A DNA stretch of 64,000 nt from Holotrichia oblita (taxonomy: Eukaryota > Arthropoda > Insecta > Coleoptera > Scarabaeidae), in assembly GCA_023690525.1 (NCBI GenBank), contig CM043017.1, positions 178,390,330 through 178,454,329 on the forward strand, given 5' to 3'. Each line of letters begins with the position of its first letter. Position 1 is the stretch's first letter. The notes under the pieces were generated by a model that was not told where the DNA came from, did not search any database, and was given only the letters and a program-made list of their open reading frames with translations. The position numbers were made by a program, and so were the translations under genes. Of this stretch, positions 11,501-21,300 are shown in pieces.

Positions 11501-12051
11501 CCTATGTCCTCAACTAGACTACTTGAATGTTCATTCTGTTCATCGCATGTCCATTGGACAAATGTTGGTTACTTAGGGTGGTAATAGAGAGAAAGATACT
11601 AATATGAGACATATAAAAAATGTGGTGATAAATGTAAATACTACCACACAGAAGATTTTACAGATCCACGAACTTGTTATCTGCTACTGACACCGTTGTG
11701 TTGGTTAAAAATGAGACTCAAATGATAGATAGTCTAAGGAAAGTTTTTATAAAGGCAATTCTGGAACATAGACTGGAATTGAGAAAAGTCCAAACCAGTA
11801 CCAATGTTATCATTCTTTCAAGCAATGTTATAATTTTTTTCTGTTAATTTCGTTTTTTATCGTATTTCATTGACCTTCCCAAATTCGACTCTACTATCTT
11901 GAATGTTGTTTATTCAATCTTAGTAATACAAAACTTATTTTGATCTTATTAAATAGCTACACTTACCAAAAATTAATAAACAACTTCCGAGGAGTATTTT
12001 ATGTGAATCATCTATCACATTCCACGTGCATATTAAACTCTGATAAATCAT
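2536..12051 (-). CDS. Rhodopsin-family GPCR, opsin-like but without retinal lysine
   Basis: Seven exons splice in phase with canonical GT/AG sites: 12051-11967, 8729-8567, 8513-8386, 8330-8114, 8051-7970, 7899-7771, 2637-2536. They total 906 nt, about 301 residues. Seven hydrophobic segments are visible. TM1 has a GxxLN pattern. TM2 reads LALCIIN where LAxxD is usual. TM3 starts at the conserved Cys (MCQLIAF) and ends IAIERL in place of DRY. Extracellular loop 2 reads CTSCELDW, resembling the opsin-family loop. TM6 reads CFPRAL where CWxP is usual, and TM7 reads IPVLTY where NPxxY is usual. No Lys sits at the opsin Schiff-base position. The C-tail is short and basic (AKKRRQNK). By class it should be a plasma-membrane receptor; ligand and coupling are unknown. 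Divergent motifs could mean an orphan or atypical receptor. It is not an insect odorant or gustatory receptor. Confidence 0.8.
3380..5150 (+). mobile_element. Decayed Jockey-like LINE (reverse transcriptase)
   Basis: In several frames interrupted by stops and shifts the plus strand reads typical non-LTR reverse transcriptase blocks: a DAGDDLIPSFL-type segment near 3985, then NYRPISILSNFAKAFE near 4160, TDF-SKAFD near 4370, SGVPKGS near 4535, FINDLLDS near 4585, and the C-terminal KDLGVLFDSRLSF near 4850. The usual FADD-type catalytic block near 4620 is damaged. The fragment lies in the 5.1-kb last intron of the GPCR gene and looks old. Confidence 0.75.
5297..5390 (-). mobile_element. Small diverged mariner fragment
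   Basis: On the minus strand this reads a frame-broken version of the mariner segment between the first and second catalytic Asp (compare TVFWDS...GVSITG in the full copy at 41 kb). It is more diverged than, and separate from, the copy beginning at 5493. Confidence 0.5.
5493..6023 (-). mobile_element. mariner copy 2, 5' half only
   Basis: The right end has the family TIR (slightly mutated) followed by TA at 6024-6025. Coding sequence for the N-terminal region (MSLVYGDSCPGK, then the RPGRS linker and the second HTH) is present up to about 5493, where homology stops abruptly. The catalytic half and the other TIR are absent, so this copy is truncated, not internally deleted like copy 1. Confidence 0.85.
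6024..6475 (+). mobile_element. Copia-type retrotransposon fragment
   Basis: The plus strand reads MKSKKGIFVGYLENAKGYR, the motif found just after the integrase core of Ty1/copia polyproteins (usual form: K..IFVGY....KGYR). A degraded linker and a DANDNNTWVLVDKP segment follow, matching the start of the copia reverse transcriptase region (W.LV..P). Stops and shifts interrupt it. It abuts the right end of mariner copy 2, suggesting the mariner inserted into this element. Confidence 0.7.
6425..6735. repeat. Inverted duplication at the copia relic end
   Basis: A roughly 47-bp segment at about 6432-6480 (containing AAAGAGGTTAAAG and ATGGCATGGAAACC) recurs in reverse complement at about 6688-6735. 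The two are separated by some 210 bp without recognisable coding content. Confidence 0.7.
6880..7640 (+). mobile_element. Decayed TE-associated ORF of an unnamed insect family
   Basis: Broken frames on the plus strand read ELSQYF, LGHQHNPEEWRIFIDALK, LKAVLLHIGNVYPS, then a DLKVVAILLDLQ segment and, near the end, YCWSLISESTYRR. I recall this arrangement (LGH...EWRLFIDSSK, LKAVLLHNGN, ADYCW) from a multicopy insect protein family that behaves like part of a mobile element. No intact frame longer than about 70 codons remains. The class of element is not known to me. Confidence 0.5.
9005..9125. repeat. Short imperfect palindrome
   Basis: About 40 bp ending near 9052 is repeated in inverted orientation from about 9082 (shared core ACGTTGTKGTTTTGGTGTT followed by TTTTATCTGYAT). 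A related inverted pair occurs at 43727-43760 and 43975-44030, so this appears to be a dispersed repeat family. Confidence 0.5.
9327..10077. mobile_element. Non-autonomous hAT element with 8-bp duplication
   Basis: The target duplication ATTTGAAA lies at 9319-9326 and 10078-10085. The termini between them are imperfect inverted repeats: TAGGAACCCGGACC on the left, CAGGGACCCCGACC as the reverse complement of the right. Both subterminal regions are rich in ACCGGAACCGGACC-like words. A short interior stretch near 9580-9690 hints at a BED-type zinc finger and a LRYHLQKEH motif. The element sits in the first intron of the GPCR gene. Confidence 0.8.
10180..10370 (+). mobile_element. Possible PIF/Harbinger nuclease fragment
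   Basis: One frame reads LRYLTSDISLQSSVANTFG followed by IDRTTTCKTV. This resembles the helix-turn-helix start of Harbinger-type nucleases (LRYLATG..., FG.S..TVSR.V). It is short and isolated, so the assignment is tentative. Confidence 0.3.
10600..11040. repeat. Higher-order tandem repeat, 139-bp unit
   Basis: Degenerate units of about 20 bp (consensus near AACCAGCTNNNTTGCTTTCT) are organised into a longer period. The word CTAAACCAGTTAA starts at 10671, 10810 and 10949, exactly 139 bp apart, and the intervening subunits match between blocks. The array lies in the first intron of the GPCR gene and is not a CRISPR. Confidence 0.85.
11050..11960. other. Intron sequence, nothing recognised
   Basis: This is the remainder of the GPCR first intron between the tandem array and exon 1. 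A few open frames under 80 codons show no family resemblance. Confidence 0.35.
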
Positions 12052-12304
12052 AGTTGTTACTCTATGAGCACTGCACCTTAAGTGGAAAAGATTCATTCAT
12101 ATCATCGTAATACAGAGAGGTGAACACGGAGAACAAGTTGAAATTCAATATCCATGAATGCACGACAAGCGGTGGTGACTAAAGTGAAAATACGGAAATA
12201 GAAGCGTTTATATTATCATAAATTGAAAGGTAGTTCGGATTGAAGAAAACGAAATTTGTTTAATAAAATAAATAAGTTTAATTTATAATAAATTTTATTA
12301 ATAA

Positions 12305-15300
12305 TTACAAATCGAAAACATCAGCTTTTTTCCAATTATTTTTAATTTCTTCGGCAGCTCCAACATCAAACGTCAAGATATCTACTGCTTCGTCAAATAT
12401 GTTCTTCATATCTCGTTTGGTATTCTAGAAAAAAACTAAATCCGTAGAAAATTGTGTGAAAGTAATTGGTTAAGGCTAAAACTTACGTAACTCTTTGACT
12501 CGTCTTCGTTGTTATTAATCTCTATCGGCTCGGTTAGTCCACGTCTCTCTTTTTCTTGCTGGCATAAATAGAGTTCGTATAAGAGTAATCCTCTCATCTT
12601 GCATTGTCCTACTTTTATTCGTGATAGGAGTTCAAGAAGTTCTCGACAGATTGCTTCTTTCCGTTCGAGATATTCCAATGAAAGCTCTATTTAAAAAAAT
12701 TTGTTAATCTGTTAATAATTGGCGAATACATAACATATTACAGTAAGCTTTAAAAACCACACAATTCTGAAAGTTCCTAAACAATCAAAAAGTTGTAATA
12801 TCGACCAACCCAAAATTTCCAACAATGAATTTCCAAAAGAAACCAACCAATTCTCCACTACCAACCAGTCAACCTTCGAAAAATCTGCAGTAAGCGAACC
12901 CAAACCCAAATGAAAGATACTAAATTTGTATATCATTTTAAAGTAACTATGTTGGGAATGATTTCATTGAAAGAAGGAACTTGAAGTGTAGATGTAATCA
13001 ATGACTTTAAACCAGACAACCAGAGCCACCACCAATATCTTATTACTTTACAGACAGATGTAAGGTAGCTAAGTAGAAGTAAAATTCCACGATGACTTCG
13101 TAATTTGTTAAGCGACATAGTTAAGAGTAGATAACTGTAGTTTTTAAGCGACTACCCAGCGATGTGAGAGATCGCTGGATCCGCGATTTAATTCTTCGAA
13201 GGGATGCTGACATTTTTCTCTTTTCTTTTAAGAATTGTAGTACAATACAGATTAAGAAGCTGTCGCAACTAACACCTTCTACAAGACTAAAAGAAAAACG
13301 AAGTAAAATTGTTATCTTTTCCTTTCAAGCAAGATTTAAATGTGAAACATATTGCAAATATGCAGAAAGCTTTTTCAAGCTAGGCAAAGCTTGAAGAAGA
13401 CTTTTGGAAATAGGTTAATTATGAAAAATATTCGCAACATTCTTCTCATTCAGGTTAGTTCTACCTCATCTATCATCCAAACCTTCTAAGTTTTAGTTTC
13501 TGAAAATAATTACCGCTCTAATTCATAATTAAGCAATCAAATTTGTGAAGCAGTTAGCTGAAAATCCAAGCTAATACCTGATATCCTATCAGGGGTCTTG
13601 TTTTATACCTTATAGAGACAAAAGATTTTCAAATGTTCTATTCTAAATCAACCAGCAAAACAATTGAATAACAACCAAAGATTCAGTAAAATGCAAACTG
13701 AAGGTTGACCAAAAGATAACCGAACAAGTGAATCAGTTCAAGTACTTGGAAGTTGATGCAACAAGCTCTAAAAATCCAGATAGTGAAGTCCGGGAACAAA
13801 CAATGAAAGCATCTCAAATATCAGCCTGCTTAAGAGACTTCGTACGGAGGAATAAATGCCTCAAAATGGAATGAAAATCACTAATAAGGCTACTGAAACA
13901 CAACCAGATACTTCCAAGATCAGAAGCGAAGACCAACAACAACAAAGCAAAATACAAGACGTGAGAAAATGGATAAGAAAACGAGGAAAATGCTGGAACA
14001 AACGCGTAAGCAGAATGAGCGATGATAACCCTGTCGGAAAATGAAATTCGGGCAAGCTATCAAAACGTCGGAAAGAGTGCTGGACATCTACATCCGAAGA
14101 GGCATAGGAAGAAAACAGGCAATAGCCTACCTAACACGTGTAGAAAGAAATGAGACAAAGAAGCACTCTAAAATTCTTAGAACCTCAATATTTCAAAAAA
14201 AAATTTTAATGTAAATTACAAGTTAATCGAATTATTCAATGAAAATCAAGAAATATATTATCTCGCAAAAGATTATTTAATTTTTCAAGTGCGCCATGAA
14301 AACAGGATCAGCTCTCATGATTCTGAAATAATCTTACAAATTTTGAGAAAATGGCTAGACTTTGTGTAATTAAATAGGAATCCAGATTTTTTATTAACAC
14401 TATATTAACAATTGTCTTTTTCGTTTCCATAAGTTTTTTTTTTATTTCGCCCTCAAAAAAAATAGTGGGTAGAAAAAATTGAGTTTTTGACAACTTTTTA
14501 ATCTGATACAGGAACAAAATACGAACATCAAATTTGGTTTCCTAATTTGTGATCGGTTTATTGCAAGATACTATGCGAAATACTATCAATCAGAACAAAT
14601 ACCCTAATCCGCCAACGATTCCTGACACATCAAAGGCTCAGCCGGAGAACAATCCAACAAATTGAAAGTTTGAGCCAGGTATTAAAAACTGTAAGCAAAA
14701 CTAGCGAACAGGAATTGAAAATAGCGGGCCTCCTTTGTGACATCAAAAGAGGACACATTCAAAGAATTATTTCTTAAGGAAGATACTTCAGTGGAATGCA
14801 AGAAGTCAAGAGCCAACAAAGAAAGCTTCGAAAAATGTTTAAGTGACTTTTGAGTATAGATGTAGCTGTATAAGTGAGACATGGTTGAAAGACAACCAGC
14901 ACTTTGCAATCAAAGACTATGAAATTATACGCTAACCACATATGTTTTGGTTGTCAACGAAGAGCCCAACAGATAAACGCTCTCCAAACAGATCTCCGGA
15001 ATCACGGATTGCATCCCCCTTCAATATTTCTAACACTTTGGCTAAAGAGGATGAGAAACTTATACAAATTCATCAAAGCAAATAACATTTGTAGAACTTT
15101 GTAGTAGAGTGTTAATACGTAGTGCTATTAGTAGTATAATTTGCATCGTTTTTGCTTTAGTTTTTGCTTTCGCTTTCGCTTGGCATTATTATTCATTTGG
15201 GCACATCAATGTTCCATGAGGATATAGGTTTTTTTCAGGCGAGCTTTATTGTTCAATCCTTATGTGCTCGGATATGACTGAGTGGATCTCTTATGGATCA

Positions 15301-17215
15301 CAGTGCCAATAAGAAGAAGAAGTACATGATGTGCTCTTCAATTTTTTTTTCCAACAACGTACACAACAAAATAAAATATGTTTCACAACTTGTTTCTTTT
15401 TGTAATGAGATACAAATTAACCTGGATTTAAAGGATTATCCAACAAGAAAACATAACAAAGAACCAAACTTATCACAGCAACCTAAATAATAAACTTTTT
15501 ATTACAACCATTTCACGCTCGATCACCTGCAAGTAAAAAAATCTCCGATAGCTTCAAATACATAAATGTCTAATATTAGAAACGTTTATTTTCATGCTTG
15601 CTGATGCACACAGATAATATGATCTTTAAAACCGTGTATATGTATATCGATGCCATCTATATATAACATTCACCGTTGATTAACATTAATTACAAACCTT
15701 GTATTCGATCAAGTTTGCTCGCGTTGTAACGATTAATTAGATGGGTCGCATTCGATCGAAAAAGATGAAAGAAACGCATAAAAACAATCTGACGAATAGA
15801 AAGAGAGAGAAGGTAGATCCTAAAAAATATATTGGGCATAGTCATTATAAAAATATTTTACGATAGCGTTTGCAGAAAAGAACGTATAAATTTATGCTAA
15901 CACCGCCAATTATAAATAGAAAGAAAAATACATAATTCTTATGTTTTTTTAAAGGGACAACAGCATTTCAGATGAAACAAAAGATATTTATTATCTTATT
16001 TTTAACAGTAATAGGATTTAAAAATAATAAAATTCTTTTATATATACCTTTCCATAAATATCCAGGACTGTATCCTAATATCCAAACTAATTTGTACTTT
16101 AATTCGACGGCGATCTGATTAGTTGGAGCGACTAATTGAGCGAGCTTCTCATCTAAGAATTTAAACATTTCCTCAACGTTATTGGCTTCGTCGATATTTT
16201 GCACTCTACTCCCTAACACGCTAAAAATTAAAGCGATTCTATTTTCCGGAATTATTTGACCGCAACTCGTACATTTCCAATCGCATTTCAATTGCAGGGG
16301 CTCCACCGGCAATGCTACACTCGAACAAGATTGGCATTTCAGTCCGCTTAGATTTCCACCAAATTCAGATGGATCGCGACATCGTTCACAATCACACGCA
16401 AAATGTTTCGTCAAATACAAGAGATATCTTCTAGTTAAAGTGCCCCAAATTATTCTGACGTAGGAATGAAATATTTCTGTATCTTTAGCTATAAAAACAG
16501 TCGCCCTGACAATCATTCGTTGTTTATTATCAAAAATATGAGTCGTGTTTGGAGAGCAGTTATGATTCACTAAACTGCTCAAAGGATAAAGCCCTCTTAA
16601 CGCGGATTGTCTAGTTTCGTTCCCTACAACGACCTCAAATGCGTTAGCATCCAAAACTGAGCATACGAAACGTAAAAAGATCTCTTCATTTTCACCCAAA
16701 GTAAAATTAAATTTCTCTTTTAAGATATCCACTTCGAATCCGTGTTTTGGATCGCTGTGCGATTTTAATAATTTCACTAAATTCTTATCGTTTTCGTTTA
16801 GAAACAAAGACCTTATAGGTGTTAAACACCGCAATAATTCTGATGTTACGTTAGAATAATCTGAATCCTCTTTCTTCCAAGAATTTATTAAACGACATTC
16901 CTTTTTATGGGCGTCTGAATTTTCACATTTCACCGAACACACGGGTAATCCGCATTTTTTAGAGCATTTCACCAGATCATCCCTCTTATAACAATTTACA
17001 CAAATCTCACTTGAATCGCTACGCGCTCGCGGACCAATTATAATGGGAGAATCGACTAAAATTACTTCCCCTGGATAAATATCTCTTTTGGCGAAAATTC
17101 CTCTTCCACCCAATTTCGACAACCGTATATCCCAAGACTTTTCAAGCCGATTAATTTCACGAGATTTTAAATAATTATTTACCATATCGTCAGTTCTTTT
17201 TAGTGTTTCACACAT
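12305..17215 (-). CDS. SmydA: SmydA-type SET/MYND lysine methyltransferase homologue
   Basis: Three exons join in phase: 17215-16048, 12686-12487, 12424-12305, giving about 495 residues. Residues 24-55 begin the SET domain (SKLGGRGIFAKRDI, GEVIL). A MYND zinc finger follows (CVNCYKRDD... to HKKEC). The SET core then resumes with NHNCSPNTTH, the cofactor-binding NHSC-like motif, and FHSYVRIIWGTLTRRYLLY. The cysteine-rich post-SET segment is CDCERCRDP plus a second CxxC pair. Exons 2-3 supply the helical C-terminal domain (CRELLELLSRI, RGLLLYELYL). The SmydA family is arthropod-specific; targets of most members are unknown, and the Tyr expected in GTYxxR is replaced (GTLTRR), so catalysis is uncertain. 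Poly(A) signal AATAAA lies just after the stop. Intron 1 (3.4 kb) is loaded with LINE relics. Confidence 0.9.
13149..13255 (+). repeat. Dispersed repeat, possible SINE, copy A
   Basis: About 100 bp beginning GCGACTACCCAGCGATGTG matches 44066-44163 (GCGGCTACCTAGTGATGTG), sharing GAGAGATCGCTGG and TTCTTCGA. The 44-kb copy contains GGGTTCAGTTC, close to a pol III B box, so a tRNA-derived SINE is possible. Here the copy lies in SmydA intron 1. Confidence 0.45.
13675..14120 (+). mobile_element. RTE-like LINE, 3' coding end
   Basis: Across several frames the plus strand reads the familiar C-terminus of RTE-type non-LTR elements: QFKYLEVDATSSKNPDSEVRE, then KCLKME.KI, IRSEDQQQQSKIQDV..W, NKRVSRMSDD and KRRKECWTSTS. 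The reverse transcriptase core is missing, as expected for a 5'-truncated LINE insertion. Confidence 0.75.
14700..14935 (+). mobile_element. LINE endonuclease N-terminal fragment
   Basis: Reading across frames gives LQWNARSQE near 14792 and VISETWLKD-type sequence (SETWLKDNQHFAIKDYEIIR) near 14875, the first conserved blocks of apurinic-type endonucleases of Jockey-clade retrotransposons (NARS and SETWL). Homology ends near 14935. Confidence 0.65.
14940..15960. other. Intron/repeat-like stretch, nothing identified
   Basis: This is part of SmydA intron 1 between the endonuclease relic and the first exon. There is a pyrimidine-rich TTTGCTTTCGCTTTCGC run near 15150-15180 and no convincing coding sequence. 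Confidence 0.3.
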
Positions 17216-18333
17216 TATTAGAATCGATTTAGAAACAGAAAAAAAAATCGGTTTTCTAACACTCGAATTGCTCGAATCTGTTTGTATTAAGAGTGTGACG
17301 ATAACTGCTTATACTTAAATGCCTTGGAACTCTTCGGACTAAGGTATATATTTGTAATACCTTTGCACTATTTTCGCTTCGATATATACATTATAAGTTT
17401 TATTTTTAACTTATATAAAAGTTTATTCATTTTATAAACACGATTATGATTATAGAATTCATGTTTCGCTGCTAGAAACCTGAATATTTTAGTACTATCT
17501 AAAGAATTGCTTGTAATAATCAGAATACAAATTCGAATTATATCGATTAATATAGGACTTATAAACATTTATAAAATTAATTGACAATTATCCGCCTTAA
17601 ATTTGAAATTACGAAGCTAGCGCCATCTCTCCGAATTGCTCATGTATCATCTTCGTGACTAATTAGCGCCATCTACTAAACAAACTCTACAATCGCATTT
17701 AAGAATTTTATTTAAAACGATTACAATTACAACAATTAAGTAAATAACATTGATTAAATAAATATTCCTCTAATACATAAATAAATTAATTAATAACTCT
17801 TATTAACATGATATCTGAGCTTTAATCATCATTTACAGTTTTCTACTAAACCACAACCTCCACCACATAAATATAAATATTTTAATGCAATCATACACAT
17901 TTAATTGAATATATAAAATAAATCTTCCATAAAACATCATTAAAATATTAGAAATATTGCAAATTCTTTAAATCAACATTAAACTTTAAAGATTTCTTTA
18001 CTTCAAACAATTTACAGAATAGAAATCAGAGATAGAAATATTTGACATTTGTTACCATTTGTTACGTTTTGTTAGGTTTGTAATAACGGGGCTATTGTGG
18101 AAGATTTATAAAATCAATAAAATAAATATTATTTTTCTTGTCCGATGTACGATATACATAAGCAGAAAGTGTGATAATCAAACGTATAAATAAATTGCTA
18201 ATGAACTCCGTAAAAGTAATGCTACAAAAAGAAGTGTTGTGTTTTGATCAGCAAAGGCGAATATGGTAGCGTTAATTTTGTGTGATGAATTTGTGTTTTC
18301 ATCTCTTGAATTCGGCTCAAGGACCCCGTCAAA
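17216..18333. promoter_or_regulatory. Shared upstream region of SmydA (-) and Flacc (+)
   Basis: The two start codons face away from each other across 1.1 kb, so both promoters and 5' untranslated regions should lie here. The sequence is very AT-rich. No TATA element or initiator could be assigned with confidence, and no transposon is visible. Confidence 0.45.
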
Positions 18334-21300
18334 ATGTCTAAGCAAGTAAAGAGAAAAATAACAGTAAATTTACCTCAGAAGAGTAAAGGTTTAACTAAAA
18401 ATAGACCGAGTGTGTTTGAGAGGTTAGGAACCAAGGCTGGATCAACACATAAAGAGTATTGTCATCATTGGGCGCAAAACGGTACGTGCCCTTATGGGAA
18501 GAATTGTAAATATTCATCTACGCACACTCTAATCAGTCCATCGAAGCAGAGGGCAGCGAAGAAGGAGAGTGAATCGAAAAAGAGACATACAAAAGATGTT
18601 CATAAAAGACTACATTCTGGTGTCGATGATGAATCCTACGATTGGGATCCTGAAGAATTAGAGGATGCCGATCCAGATGACTTAGAAAAACGAAGATTAG
18701 AAATACAGCGAGAATTAGAATTAGTGAAAATGGAAAACAAAGCGCGCAAGAAAGAAAAGAAATCGAAGAAGGAAAGCAGTCCATCGTCGGAAAGTTCATC
18801 CAGTTCAAGTGACTCTAGTAGCAGCAGTGATGAATCTAGTTCTTCGAGTTCTTCATCGATTGAAGCGAGACGGAAAAAATCTAAAAAGACAAAGAAACGC
18901 GATAGTTCTTCTTCATCGGAATGTGGTAGAGCTCGAAAACATAAACAGAAATCAAGTAAGCGATCAACGAAATCTACTACACGTACCGACAAGATTAAAA
19001 AGATGCCAACAAAGGTGAGTACAAAAATAAAATCGATTTCGCCACCATCTCGGGCAAGGAAACAATCGCAAACACCACCTCTGAAACTTAAAGTGGTAAC
19101 TCCAGCTAAAAGGACTAAATCTGAATCGAAATCTCCACGACCGACAAGCAGATTAAGTGATCGTAAGGAGAAACATCGCACGCCCTCACCAAAGATTTCG
19201 AAAGAAAAGGAGCGGGAAAGAGAAAAAGAGAAGGAAAGAGAAAGGGAGCGTGAACGAGAGAAGGAACGCGAGAGAGAAAAGGAAAAAGAGAGGGAACGTG
19301 AAAAAGAACGCGAGAGAGAGCGCGAAAGAGAACGCGAGAAAGAAAGGGAACGAGAGAAAGCTAAAGAACGAGCTAAAGAGAGGGAAAAGGATCAGAAAAA
19401 GAAGGATAGTCGTTCACCGAAACGTGATATGAAGTTAATTAGGGACGTGAAGAAGAAAGATTCACCCGATTCATCACATTCTCGTGACAGGAAGGGTTCA
19501 CCGAACAGGTCGAGAGGTAGTGGATCTAGCAGTAGTCGGAGAGATGCTCATAAGAGCCCACCGCCCAAAGATGATCGAAGAGATAAAAGAGATGATCATG
19601 ATAAACGATCGAAAGATAGGAATAATGATAAGAAAAGGCCGGATAAGAGAGATTCTAGAGATCGTGATAGGGAGAGGGATAGAGAGCGAGAAAGAAGGAT
19701 TGCTAGGGAAGAAAGGGAAGCTGCTCGGGAAAAAGAACGAGAAGAAGCTTTGGCTAGGTGTCAGGAACGCCAGAGAGAACGTGAAAGGCTTAAGGAACTT
19801 GCAAAGAAGGAGGAAGATAGGAGAAATCGCGATAGAAATAGCAGGAGAGAAGATCGAGGATTGGATAAACCTTCAGGAGACCGTGTTGAAAGACTTCTCC
19901 CCCTTCCAGCGGATAGAATTCCACCAGCTAGGAAGGAATCGTTAGAAAGAGATAGAGGTAATATCATCTTTAAAAAATTATCTAGAAAAGAAAAAACTTA
20001 ATTACATCACACATATTAACAGTGTTGAAATGGAAATTGTCTTGATAATCTGGTACGTTTATTCTCAACTTCATCTCAACATTACTAACTTGGAAAGAGG
20101 TTGAGAATAAATTGATTTACCACGACTAAGCGAATAAATTCGCCATAAAATCAGCTGATTACCGGTAAATATTTACCGGTACAGTTTTCGAAAACGTCTT
20201 ATAAGTTCACTCGTGTTTACTGCAGAATATTCAGAATCGTTTTTGAAGGTCTCCAATTGGATTGATCTGCTTAAGTAGAAGGCAAAAGTCATTTTTTTTT
20301 TCAATTGCAGTTAATCGAAATGCTGAAGCATCTAATGGAGCTTACTTTCTTAGCTACCCTTTATTTTTCTTCCTTCCTATATGTTATTTTAACCAGAAGA
20401 CATATTTCATCTATGTATACAGGGTGGGGCACCACATTCGCCTCCTTTGATATATAAAAAACGGTAACATGTATTTAAAATCTTTTTGTTGGAGCATGTG
20501 TAGGTCCATTAGGAGCATGTTCTAAAATTATTTTGAAATATACAGGGTGTCCCAAAAGAAAGTTAAAGGCAAGTTACTGTTATATTTCCTATACTTAGGT
20601 TCAACAGTTTCTGACTAACTTTCTTTTGGGTCACCCTGTATATTTCAAAATAATTTTAGACCGTGCTCTCAATGGACCTATATATGCTCCAACAAAAAGA
20701 TTTTAAATGTGTTACCATTTTTTGTATTTCAACCGAGGCGAATGTGGTGCCTCACCCTGTATACGGGTAGAACTGAAATCAATTTTGAACTAGTCCATTT
20801 CCTCTATATAATTACAACCTTATATGAAATATTTTCTAGTAAATTTATTTTCATAGGAGACAGACAATGTAGGGACCGCGACAGACGTGACAGAACACCA
20901 GATAATCGTAACCGAACCTCGAGAAAATCACCCGACAGACACGACCGAATGGATCGTATGGACAGAATGGATAAGGACCGCATGGATCGAAACTACGACA
21001 GATCATACGATAGAGAAAGAGACCACGATAGGGAACGAGATATGGAGAGGGAATACCCGGCGATGCCGCCACGTATCCGCGAGGACATGCGCGAAATGGA
21101 CAAGCATTACGAGAGTCCCTACGATAGGGCCCGTCACGACGATAGGCGCTACATGGAAATGGACCACTACAACGATAATTCGAGGGAGGAAAGGATGCCG
21201 ATGAACGATTATCCGGACGATAGGCGTCCTAGGAGAGATCCGTGGGAGGAGATGGATATGGAAAGGGAACAGATGGATCATAGACGATACAGGGAGGATT

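Noticed and set aside
12712..13118. Minus-strand open frames and a plus-strand Ser/Asn/Gln-rich open stretch ending near 12915
   Set aside because: They lie in the SmydA intron, show no family similarity and have no consistent splice partners.
15100..15200. Polypyrimidine TTTGCTTTCGCTTTCGC run as a regulatory element
   Set aside because: It is inside an intron full of repeat debris and has no associated gene start.
18533..19181. Long minus-strand open frames opposite the first Flacc exon
   Set aside because: They mirror the Ser/Asp and Arg/Glu-rich low-complexity coding strand and match no family; Flacc explains the region.
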